Shown one piece after another: positions 1 to 5,193 of a DNA stretch of 6,429 bases (its first letter is position 1; each line of letters begins with the position of its first letter). The position numbers and the translations under genes are program-made. The stretch is taken from contig KL569380.1 in the NCBI GenBank assembly GCA_000715685.1, positions 14,684 to 21,112 of the forward strand, written 5' to 3'. This DNA comes from Streptomyces lilacinus (lineage in GTDB: Bacteria > Actinomycetota > Actinomycetes > Streptomycetales > Streptomycetaceae). Under the pieces are notes generated by a model that was given only the letters and a program-made list of their open reading frames with translations, did not search any database and was not told the DNA's origin.

Positions 1-15
1 GTGTATAAGAGACAG
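1..15 (+). other. Tn5/Nextera mosaic-end adapter remnant (not genomic)
   Basis: The first 15 bases, GTGTATAAGAGACAG, equal the last 15 bases of the 19-bp Tn5 mosaic end used in tagmentation libraries. They are A/T-rich and unlike the GC-rich DNA that starts at base 16. An adapter joined directly to an insert end fits an untrimmed read at a contig end. A real Tn5/IS50 end is much less likely, because the match sits exactly at the sequence boundary and no transposon sequence follows. The genome should be considered to begin at base 16. Confidence 0.93.
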
Positions 16-73
16 GTGCCGTAGGTGGTCTGTCGGGGGACCAGCAGGGGGTCCTGTTCGGGCCGGAGTGCCG

Positions 74-730
74 TCACGCCCCGGCCTTGCCCACGACGGG
101 GGCGAGCCCCGCCGAGCGGTCCACCGCCCCCGCGTCACCGCAGGCGCCCAGCCAGTTGGCGAGCATCCGGTGGCCCCACTCGGTGAGCACCGACTCGGGG
201 TGGAACTGCACGCCCTCGACCGGCAGGTCGCGGTGGCGCAGGCCCATGACGAGGCCCTCCGGGGAGGCCTCGGAGGGGGCCGTCCAGGCGGTGATCTCCA
301 GCTCGTCCGGCCACCGCCGCCGGTCCACCGCCAGGGAGTGGTAGCGGGTGGCCGTGAAGGGCGAGGGGAGGCCCTGGAAGACGCCCTTGCCCTCGTGCGT
401 CACCGGCGAGGTCTTGCCGTGCAGCAGCTCGGGGGCGCGGTCCACCACGCCGCCGTAGGCGACCGCCATCGACTGCATGCCCAGGCACACGCCGAAGACC
501 GGCACGCCGGTGTTCGCGCAGTGCCGGACCATGTCGATGCAGACGCCCGCCTGCTCGGGCGCGCCCGGCCCGGGCGAGAGGAGCACGCCGTCGAAGCCGT
601 CCTGGGCGTGGCCGGGCTCGACCTCGTCGTTGCGGCGGACCTCGCACTCGGCGCCCAGTTGGTAGAGGTACTGGACGAGGTTGAAGACGAAGCTGTCGTA
701 GTTGTCCACGACGAGGATGCGCGCGCTCAC
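74..730 (-). CDS. pabA: Aminodeoxychorismate/anthranilate synthase glutaminase subunit (PabA/TrpG)
   Basis: A 218-residue class I glutamine amidotransferase. It releases ammonia from glutamine and passes it to a chorismate-binding partner (PabB or TrpE) to make 4-amino-4-deoxychorismate for folate, or anthranilate for tryptophan; it is cytosolic. The N-terminus VVDNYDSFVFNLVQYL is typical. LSPGPGAPEQAG (51-62) is the oxyanion-strand region, GVCLGMQ (80-86) holds the nucleophile Cys82, and GVQFHPES (173-180) holds His177 and Glu179, so the triad is complete. Length is about 20-30 residues above the family norm, from a variable Ala/Gly-rich tail after residue 196. The GTG start at 730 overlaps the TGA of the upstream small membrane-protein gene as GTGA. 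No good Shine-Dalgarno precedes it, which suggests translational coupling. In actinobacteria this gene lies between the crgA region and pknB. Sequence alone does not separate PabA from TrpG; a dual-use subunit is likely. Confidence 0.93.
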   Translation of the reverse strand: MSARILVVDNYDSFVFNLVQYLYQLGAECEVRRNDEVEPGHAQDGFDGVLLSPGPGAPEQAGVCIDMVRHCANTGVPVFGVCLGMQSMAVAYGGVVDRAPELLHGKTSPVTHEGKGVFQGLPSPFTATRYHSLAVDRRRWPDELEITAWTAPSEASPEGLVMGLRHRDLPVEGVQFHPESVLTEWGHRMLANWLGACGDAGAVDRSAGLAPVVGKAGA

Positions 731-939
731 AGGGCCACCGCCGTTCCGTTGCCGGCCGGCGCGACCAGGCCTGCCGGCATGCCGTTGTCGACCGTCACAT
801 CGTTGAACGGGAGGAGCGGTTCCGCCCAGGGGAAGACGTACTGGAAGAGGACGTAGACGATCGCCAGCACGAGCACCAGCGAGCTCAGCGCCTTCACCCA
901 TGCGTTGCCCGGCAGATGACGCCAGATCCAGACGTACAT
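727..939 (-). CDS. Small single-pass membrane protein, function unknown
   Basis: A 70-residue protein with a basic, Trp-rich N-terminus (MYVWIWRHLPGNAWVK), one clear hydrophobic helix at about residues 17-37, and a short polar C-terminal tail. No catalytic or sorting motif is visible. The ATG at 939 is well determined: an in-frame TAG lies two codons upstream, and the purine-rich GTGGGTAGGG precedes it. The stop overlaps the pabA GTG by 4 nt, and the sortase gene ends 69 bp upstream, so it sits inside the leftward cluster. I do not recognise a named family. Conserved small membrane proteins occur here in streptomycetes, and placement beside a sortase hints at an envelope role, which is inference only. 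Confidence 0.75.
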   Translation of the reverse strand: MYVWIWRHLPGNAWVKALSSLVLVLAIVYVLFQYVFPWAEPLLPFNDVTVDNGMPAGLVAPAGNGTAVAL

Positions 940-1008
940 GCCCTACCCACTCGCCGAGGTTGGTCGTTTTCAGCACCAGAGTACGGGGCGGCGGGCGGGG
1001 CGGGAGGG

Positions 1009-1854
1009 TCAGCCGAGCAAAGCCGCGGGCCTGCCGTCGGCGGTGGGCCGGGTGGCCTCCAGGCGGGCCCAGACGATGAGCCGATGGCTGTGTCCCCACT
1101 CGGGATCACAGGTCGTCAGCGTCAGGTAACGGCCGGGTCCGGAGTACCCCGAGCCGGCCGGCACCGGGTCGATGACGGCGGTGTCGGTGGGCAGCGTCCG
1201 GTACGGCCGGGTGTCGACGCGGTAGGTGAACCAGGTCGTCCCGTCGTTGATGACCACGGGGTCGCCGGGGCGCAGGTCGGGCAGGTCCTTGAAGGGGTCG
1301 CCGTGGGTGCGCCGGTGGCCGGCGACCGCGAAGTTGCCCGTCTCCCCCGGGCCCGCGGTGCGTTCGTAATGGCCGAGGCCCCTCTTCAGCACGTCGGTGC
1401 CGGTGCCCTGGAGGACGGGCTTGGCCCAGCCGGCGCCGAAGCGGGGGACGTACATCACGGCGAAGGGCGCGCCGGGGCGGTGGCCGCCCCGGGGCGCGGG
1501 CGGCGCCGGGCGCGTACCGGTGCCGTCCGGGGCGCCGGGCGCGCGTGCCGTGGCGCCGGGCGCGGGGGCGGGGGCGTTGTGCTCGGCGCGCGGCGCGGGA
1601 CCGTCGTCCGTCGGCGCGCCGGGGGCGGAACCGGGCGGCTCGCCGGGAACGGTGGCGGTGGCGGTGCCGGTCGGGGGGCCGGTGGCCGCGGGGCCGGCCG
1701 CCCAGCTGTCCTGGAGGCGGCCGATCTCCTTCTCCATGGCGCTGTCGGCGCGGACCCCGGTCCAGTAGAGGACGTAGACCACGAAGAGCACGATCAGGGT
1801 GCCGATGGTGAGGCACAGTTCGCTGAGCGTCCGTACGACGAGTCGTAACCCCAC
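1009..1854 (-). CDS. Class E sortase
   Basis: A 281-residue membrane-anchored cysteine transpeptidase. Sortases cleave a C-terminal sorting signal (class E enzymes of streptomycetes use LAXTG-type signals) and attach the protein to peptidoglycan outside the cell. A membrane helix spans about residues 12-31, followed by a Pro/Ala/Gly/Thr-rich linker at 53-128 and the sortase domain at about 130-268. Catalytic residues are visible: His180 in NFAVAGHRRTHGDPF, Cys249 in TLTTC, and Arg258 in HSHRLIVWARL. The GTG start at 1854 follows GGGAAGGGG with about 8 nt spacing, and the stop of the upstream DUF881 gene is only 18 bp away, so the two are probably cotranscribed. The long low-complexity linker varies between species. 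No sorting-signal substrate is encoded in the window. Further class E sortases are known near pabA in Streptomyces coelicolor and may lie to the left. Confidence 0.93.
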   Translation of the reverse strand: MGLRLVVRTLSELCLTIGTLIVLFVVYVLYWTGVRADSAMEKEIGRLQDSWAAGPAATGPPTGTATATVPGEPPGSAPGAPTDDGPAPRAEHNAPAPAPGATARAPGAPDGTGTRPAPPAPRGGHRPGAPFAVMYVPRFGAGWAKPVLQGTGTDVLKRGLGHYERTAGPGETGNFAVAGHRRTHGDPFKDLPDLRPGDPVVINDGTTWFTYRVDTRPYRTLPTDTAVIDPVPAGSGYSGPGRYLTLTTCDPEWGHSHRLIVWARLEATRPTADGRPAALLG

Positions 1855-1872
1855 GGGCGGCCCCTTCCCGGG

Positions 1873-2640
1873 CTACTGCTGCACGGGCTTGGCGTAGTGG
1901 AGGTCCACTGTGCCCGAGTAGCCGGGAAGAGTCACCGCGTCGTGCTGGTCGATTTTCCAGCCGAGGCCGTAGGCGTTGACGTACTGCAGGTAGTTCTGGA
2001 TCGCGGGGGAGGCGCCCAGCGCCTTGCGCAGCGCGCCGCGGTCGCCGACCGCCGTGACCTTGTAGGGCGGGGAGTAGACGCGGCCCTGCAGGATGAGGGT
2101 GTTGCCGACGCAGCGCGGCGCGCTGGTGGAGATGAGCCGCTGGTCCATGACCTGGATGCCCTTGGCGCCGCCCTGCCAGAGGGCGTTGACGACCGCCTGC
2201 AGGTCCTGTTGGTGGATGACGAGGTCGTTGGGCTGCGGCTGCGGCACGCCGGGGATCTTCGCGGTGGCGTTGGGCGGGGCGTCGGTGAGCGTGACGGTCA
2301 GGCCCGGTCCGCCGAGCCGCTGGGTGCCGGCGGCGTTCTCCAGGGCGGTCAGCCGCCGGTCCTCGGCCGAGGTGTTGCCGTTGTCGCGCCGGGCGAGGGC
2401 GTCGACCTGGGCGCGGGCGGTCGCGGCGCTCTCCTCGAGGTCGCCGTTCTTGCGGCTGCGCTCCTGGATGAGGTCCGACAGGCGGAGCATGGAGTCGTCG
2501 GTGCGGATGTCGGTCCCCTGGGCGGTGTTGAAGCTCATCCAGAAGATGAGGCCGGCCAGGGCGAAGACGCCGCCGGTCAACAGCTGTACCGGACGGAACC
2601 GCCGGACAGGCCGGCTGGTGGAGTCCGCAGAATTGCTCAA
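1873..2640 (-). CDS. DUF881 family membrane-anchored protein
   Basis: A 255-residue protein with a short basic cytoplasmic N-terminus, one signal-anchor helix at about 18-38, a charged coiled-coil-like stretch at about 52-102, and a DUF881 domain to the end. The core motif is NDLVIHQQDLQAVVNALWQG (138-157), followed by GAKGIQVMDQRL. Family members of this type (YlxW/YlxX-like in Firmicutes, Rv0012 in mycobacteria) sit beside division or wall genes, and their biochemical role is unknown. The start is a TTG at 2640, preceded by GGAGAGGATAAGGG at suitable distance. An in-frame TAG lies upstream, and the next ATG is Met35 inside the membrane helix, so TTG is the only sensible start. It heads the leftward cluster with the sortase 18 bp downstream and is divergent from crgA across 147 bp. 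Confidence 0.92.
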   Translation of the reverse strand: MSNSADSTSRPVRRFRPVQLLTGGVFALAGLIFWMSFNTAQGTDIRTDDSMLRLSDLIQERSRKNGDLEESAATARAQVDALARRDNGNTSAEDRRLTALENAAGTQRLGGPGLTVTLTDAPPNATAKIPGVPQPQPNDLVIHQQDLQAVVNALWQGGAKGIQVMDQRLISTSAPRCVGNTLILQGRVYSPPYKVTAVGDRGALRKALGASPAIQNYLQYVNAYGLGWKIDQHDAVTLPGYSGTVDLHYAKPVQQ

Positions 2641-2675
2641 CGTACCCTTATCCTCTCCGACGCCGCGGAAGCACT

Positions 2676-2681
2676 ACGCTA
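2676..2681 (-). promoter_or_regulatory. Possible -10 element for the DUF881-sortase-pabA cluster
   Basis: On the minus strand TAGCGT fits the TANNNT -10 pattern common in streptomycetes and would give a leader of about 30 nt before the TTG start. The -35 region at 17 nt spacing (GCTTCC) is poor, so this is only a candidate. I found no convincing promoter for the divergent crgA gene in the same 147-bp gap. Confidence 0.3.
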
Positions 2682-2787
2682 ACGGACGCCCGGGAGAAGG
2701 AAGCGCTCCCGGCGCTCCCCGCCCCGGCGGACATCCCCGTGTAAATCCCAGCGCGGTCACGCAGCGCATCGACAGGAGAGTTCCCTC

Positions 2788-3042
2788 GTGCCGAAGTCAC
2801 GGATCCGCAAGAAAGACGACTTCACGCCGCCGCCGGTGAAGCAGCAGAACATCAAGCTGACCACCGGTCGTCGCTGGGTGGCACCGTTGATGCTGGCGAT
2901 GTTCCTGATCGGGCTGGCCTGGATCGTCGTCTTCTACGTGACGAGCGGCGACATGCCGGTGGAGTCCCTGAAGAACTGGAACATCGTGGTCGGCTTCGGC
3001 TTCATCGCCGCGGGGTTCGTGGTCTCCACCCAGTGGAAGTAG
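2788..3042 (+). CDS. crgA: Cell division protein CrgA
   Basis: An 84-residue integral membrane protein of the CrgA (UPF0233) family. In Streptomyces CrgA coordinates growth and cytokinesis in aerial hyphae, and its overproduction blocks FtsZ-ring formation. In mycobacteria it bridges FtsZ, FtsQ, FtsI and other divisome proteins. The basic N-terminus [16 protein letters not shown], the TGRRWVAP stretch leading into helix 1 (about 31-52), the short loop [13 protein letters not shown] and helix 2 (about 64-81) are all characteristic, and the length equals the streptomycete norm. The GTG start at 2788 follows GACAGGAGAG, with AGGAG 9 nt upstream. It is transcribed alone, divergent from DUF881, and followed by a hairpin. 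The gap downstream carries DnaA boxes, so replication and division regulation may meet here. Confidence 0.96.
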   Translation: MPKSRIRKKDDFTPPPVKQQNIKLTTGRRWVAPLMLAMFLIGLAWIVVFYVTSGDMPVESLKNWNIVVGFGFIAAGFVVSTQWK

Positions 3043-3063
3043 CGGGCCCGCCCGCGGAAGCGA

Positions 3064-3113
3064 CGGACCCGTCCGTAGCGGCGGACCCGTCCGTGGCGGC
3101 GGCCTCGTCCGCC
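3064..3113 (+). repeat. 18-bp tandem repeat downstream of crgA
   Basis: Two head-to-tail copies, CGGACCCGTCCGTAGCGG (3064-3081) and CGGACCCGTCCGTGGCGG (3082-3099), differ at one base; a degenerate third begins at 3100 (CGGCCTCGTCCGCC). Each unit contains CGGAC-CC-GTCCG, an inverted repeat with a 2-base centre. It begins 21 bp after the crgA stop. It may be replication slippage in a 3' untranslated region or a protein-binding array; nothing in the sequence decides between these. Confidence 0.7.
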
Positions 3114-3116
3114 CTG

Positions 3117-3145
3117 TGACCGGCAGGCTCCGCGCCTGCCGGTCA
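3117..3145 (+). terminator. Hairpin terminator downstream of crgA
   Basis: A perfect 12-bp stem (TGACCGGCAGGC with GCCTGCCGGTCA) closes a 5-base loop TCCGC. It lies 75 bp after the crgA stop. There is no T-tract, which is common for GC-rich actinobacterial terminators. Because it is symmetrical it could also stop leftward transcripts from the rhomboid gene that read across the gap. Confidence 0.7.
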
Positions 3146-3171
3146 AGCTCTGCCCCGAGCTTTCCGAGGAG

Positions 3172-3222
3172 TTATCCACACCCTCATCCACAGTGGGGAA
3201 AACTCTGAAGATCTGTGGATAA
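3172..3222. promoter_or_regulatory. Cluster of three DnaA boxes
   Basis: Three 9-mers lie within 51 bp: TTATCCACA at 3172-3180 (perfect to the general TTATNCACA box), TCATCCACA at 3184-3192 (one mismatch), and TTATCCACA on the minus strand at 3214-3222. The outer two form a perfect 10-bp inverted repeat, GTTATCCACA/TGTGGATAAC. The stretch between them, with GGGGAAAACTCTGAAG, is A/T-rich for this genome. Streptomycete DnaA prefers TTGTCCACA but also binds TTATCCACA. Clusters of high-affinity boxes outside oriC are known in S. coelicolor and affect initiation frequency. DnaA binding at this site is inferred from motif density. Confidence 0.75.
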
Positions 3223-3329
3223 CCCCCTCCCGGTTGACGCCGGTGTGACTGATCGCAAGCGCTGCGTATCCATGGCGGGGCCAGGAGTTTCCCGGTAGAA
3301 ACGCAGCTCAGCGGGGGTGCACACACCGC

Positions 3330-3341
3330 GAACACCTGTTC
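3330..3341. promoter_or_regulatory. Inverted repeat inside a direct repeat; possible operator
   Basis: GAACA-CC-TGTTC is a short inverted repeat. It lies between two identical direct repeats, CACACCGCG at 3322-3330 and 3343-3351, whose starts are 21 bp apart, two helical turns. The geometry suits a dimeric DNA-binding protein. No promoter or adjacent gene start is visible, since both neighbouring genes end into this gap. Confidence 0.3.
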
Positions 3342-3372
3342 CCACACCGCGTGCACAAGATCCTGCACTCGT

Positions 3373-3381
3373 TGTGGACAA
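3373..3381 (-). promoter_or_regulatory. Single DnaA box (streptomycete consensus)
   Basis: On the minus strand TTGTCCACA matches the preferred Streptomyces DnaA box exactly. It lies within the imperfect palindrome GTTGTGGACAAC and 36 bp downstream of the rhomboid stop codon. It is 150 bp from the three-box cluster, with which it may act. Confidence 0.65.
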
Positions 3382-3416
3382 CCTGTGCGTCCACTGGTGT
3401 GAGTGACGCGGGTCGC

Positions 3417-4262
3417 TCAGGCGAGCTGCAGCGTTCGGACGACGACCACGGCGACGATCGCGGCGAGCACTCCGGCGCAGGTGAGCCGCTGGACGAGCAG
3501 CCGCTTGCCGCGGGGCGCGTGCACCATTGCGTACGCCACCACCGTGCCCGCCACCAGGCCGCCGACGTGCGCCTCCCAGGCGATGTTGGCCCAGGTGAAG
3601 GTGAAGATCAGGTTGAGCACGAGCAGCGCGATCACCGGGCGCATGTCGTACTTCAGCCGGCGCAGCAGCACCGCCGTCGCCCCGAGCAGGCCGAAGATCG
3701 CACCGGAGGCGCCCAGCGAGGGCTGGTTCGGCGCGGCGAGGAGATAGGTCAGCGCGCTGCCGCCGAGGCCGGAGAGCAGGTAGAGCGCCAGATAGCGGGT
3801 CCGGCCGAGGGCGGCCTCCAGCGGCGGGCCGAGGACCCACAGCGAGATCATGTTGAACGCGAGGTGCGTCGGCGCCGGCGAGTCGTGCATGAACATCGCC
3901 GTGACCAGCCGGTACCACTGCCCCTCGGCGACGCCTTCCAGCGTCTCGCCCGTGTAGGAGCCCTGGCCGATCAGCTCCAGGGCGTCGGTGAGCCCCTTGC
4001 CCCCGGCCATCACCGCGATCCACAGGGCCACGTTGATCCCCAGCAGGACCTTGGTCACCAGGCGTGGGTCCGCCTCGTGCACGGCGCCCGAGATCGTGCG
4101 CGCCGCCGTCGCCCCGGAATCCCCGCTCGCGCACTCCGGGCACTGGAATCCGACCGAGGCGTTGACCATGCACTCCGGGCAGATCGCCCGCTCGCAGCGG
4201 GCGCACCGGACACCGGCCTCCCGGTCCGGGTGCCGGTAACAGCGGACGGCCTGGTCGTTCAT
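3417..4262 (-). CDS. Rhomboid family intramembrane serine protease with N-terminal zinc-binding module
   Basis: A 281-residue polytopic membrane protein. Rhomboids cut transmembrane substrates within the bilayer using a Ser-His dyad. GASGAIFGL carries Ser186, AHVGGLVAG carries His232, and HLAFN (133-137) supplies the His/Asn pair that shapes the oxyanion region, so the enzyme looks active. Hydrophobic helices lie at about 70-86, 131-147, 155-175, 185-200, 208-225, 231-247 and 260-277. Before the protease is a Cys/His module: Cys8-x2-His11, Cys20-x2-Cys23, Cys28-x2-Cys31 and Cys41-x2-Cys44, resembling a B-box-like zinc site. The ATG at 4262 follows AAGGGGAAAGC. The gene sits between crgA and the cyclophilin gene as in other actinobacteria; the mycobacterial neighbour is Rv0010c in the same slot. 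The substrate is unknown. Confidence 0.93.
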   Translation of the reverse strand: MNDQAVRCYRHPDREAGVRCARCERAICPECMVNASVGFQCPECASGDSGATAARTISGAVHEADPRLVTKVLLGINVALWIAVMAGGKGLTDALELIGQGSYTGETLEGVAEGQWYRLVTAMFMHDSPAPTHLAFNMISLWVLGPPLEAALGRTRYLALYLLSGLGGSALTYLLAAPNQPSLGASGAIFGLLGATAVLLRRLKYDMRPVIALLVLNLIFTFTWANIAWEAHVGGLVAGTVVAYAMVHAPRGKRLLVQRLTCAGVLAAIVAVVVVRTLQLA

Positions 4263-4323
4263 GCTTTCCCCTTGCCCCCTGGTCCGAGTGACGGGGCCGC
4301 CTGTGCCCCGTCCACAACGCGCG

Positions 4324-4352
4324 GCCCCGCCCGTCTTACGGACGGGCGGGGC
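4324..4352. terminator. Hairpin terminator between the isomerase and rhomboid genes
   Basis: A perfect 12-bp GC-rich stem, GCCCCGCCCGTC with GACGGGCGGGGC, closes the loop TTACG. It lies about 87 bp past the isomerase stop and 62 bp before the rhomboid start, both genes reading leftward. There is no T-tract. A second, near-perfect inverted repeat with only a 1-base centre (4370-4392, one mismatch) lies closer to the isomerase stop and may contribute. The pair suggests the two genes are separate transcripts. Confidence 0.7.
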
Positions 4353-4438
4353 GCCAGGTTCCCATGCGGGGCCCGCCGGCCGCCGGTGGGCCGGCCGGTG
4401 GAGCGCCGCTGTCGTCGGCGGGAGCCGTCGTCAGCGCG

Positions 4439-4966
4439 TCAGCGGGACTCGACGACGACCGAATTGATGACGACGTCGTTCACCGGGCGGTCGGTGCGCG
4501 GGTTGGTCTGGGTGGTGGCAATGGCGTCCACGACCTTCTTGCCGGCCTCGCTGATGACCTCGCCGAAGATGGTGTGCTTGCCCGTCAGCCACGCGGTCGG
4601 GGAGACCGTGATGAAGAACTGCGAGCCGTTGGTGCCCGGGCCGGCGTTGGCCATGGCCAGCAGGTACGGCTTGTTGAAGGACAGGTCCGGGTGGAACTCG
4701 TCCGCGAACTTGTAGCCGGGACCGCCGGTGCCGTTGCCCAGCGGGTCGCCGCCCTGGATCATGAAGCCCTCGATGACGCGGTGGAAGACCGTGCCGTCGT
4801 ACAGCTTGTCCGTCGTCTTCTGGCCCGTCTCCGGGTTCACCCACTCGCGAGCGCCCGTGGCGAGCTCGACGAAGTTCTTGACCGTCTTGGGGGCGTGGTC
4901 CGGGAGGAGCCGGATCTCGATGTCGCCCTGGTTGGTCTTCAGGGTGGCGTAAAGCTGCTCAGCCAC
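4439..4966 (-). CDS. Cyclophilin-type peptidyl-prolyl cis-trans isomerase
   Basis: A 175-residue single-domain cyclophilin. It catalyses cis-trans isomerisation of prolyl bonds during protein folding and is the usual target of cyclosporin A. FHRVIEGFMIQGGDP (61-75) contains catalytic Arg63 and Gln71. MANAGPGTNGSQFFIT (105-120) is the second signature, and WLTGKHTIFGEV (126-137) gives the ligand-pocket Trp and His. There is no signal peptide, so it is cytosolic. Length is normal. The GTG at 4966 follows GGAAGG with 6 nt spacing; an ATG 14 nt upstream is out of frame. It corresponds to the ppiA position in the mycobacterial gene order, is divergent from the DUF5324 gene across 227 bp, and is followed by a hairpin. 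Expression is probably constitutive, but no clear promoter was seen. Confidence 0.95.
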   Translation of the reverse strand: MAEQLYATLKTNQGDIEIRLLPDHAPKTVKNFVELATGAREWVNPETGQKTTDKLYDGTVFHRVIEGFMIQGGDPLGNGTGGPGYKFADEFHPDLSFNKPYLLAMANAGPGTNGSQFFITVSPTAWLTGKHTIFGEVISEAGKKVVDAIATTQTNPRTDRPVNDVVINSVVVESR

Positions 4967-5040
4967 GATCTACCTTCCATAGTGTTCACTGACGGCTACC
5001 GATCCTCGCACGGCGGGTCCTCGGCAAGTAGCGGGCAAAG

Positions 5041-5054
5041 CGCCGCGCGCGGCG
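5041..5054. repeat. 14-bp perfect GC palindrome in the divergent intergenic region
   Basis: CGCCGCGCGCGGCG is self-complementary. It lies about 75 bp upstream of the isomerase start and 140 bp upstream of the DUF5324 start. In DNA of this composition such palindromes occur by chance, so a regulatory role is only a possibility. Confidence 0.3.
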
Positions 5055-5109
5055 GCGAAGCGTGGCATTGTCGACCGAAGCTCCCCTTTGACCCGGATGC
5101 TCGCCCGCA

Positions 5110-5157
5110 CATGCCGGACCGCCCATCGGCAGGCATGATTTTTCCACTGGGTGGAAA
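5110..5157. promoter_or_regulatory. Two inverted repeats upstream of the DUF5324 gene; candidate operator region
   Basis: CATGCCG (5110-5116) and CGGC-A-GGCATG (5127-5137) form an inverted repeat with matching outer hexamers CATGCC/GGCATG. Directly after it TTTCCAC-TGG-GTGGAAA (5141-5157) is a perfect 7-bp inverted repeat with a 3-base centre. Both lie within 85 bp of the GTG at 5194, where a promoter and operator are expected. CATGAT (5134-5139) could be a weak -10 element overlapping them. The second repeat could instead act as an RNA hairpin in the leader. The regulator is unknown. Confidence 0.4.
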
Positions 5158-5180
5158 GGCGACAAACCATACGCCACCGA

Positions 5181-5188
5181 GGAGGAGG
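5181..5188 (+). promoter_or_regulatory. Strong ribosome binding site of the DUF5324 gene
   Basis: GGAGGAGG lies 5 nt before the GTG at 5194. It is the best Shine-Dalgarno in the window and fixes this start over other in-frame choices. Confidence 0.85.
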
Positions 5189-5193
5189 TTCTC

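Noticed and set aside
38..54. Hairpin GGACC/GGTCC downstream of pabA as a terminator
   Set aside because: The stem is only 5 bp with a 7-base loop, easily due to chance in this composition, and the downstream context is cut off by the contig end.
16..73. Start of the next gene left of pabA
   Set aside because: No ATG or GTG start occurs on the minus strand here, and 58 bases are too few to support a coding call.
68..856. Long plus-strand open frames opposite pabA, the sortase, DUF881, the rhomboid and the isomerase
   Set aside because: They are antisense frames made possible by high GC; their translations are low-complexity Ala/Arg/Gly/Pro strings, while the minus frames carry full catalytic motifs.
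4306..4315. A DnaA-like CGTCCACAA upstream of the rhomboid gene
   Set aside because: It differs from the box at two or more positions and stands alone.
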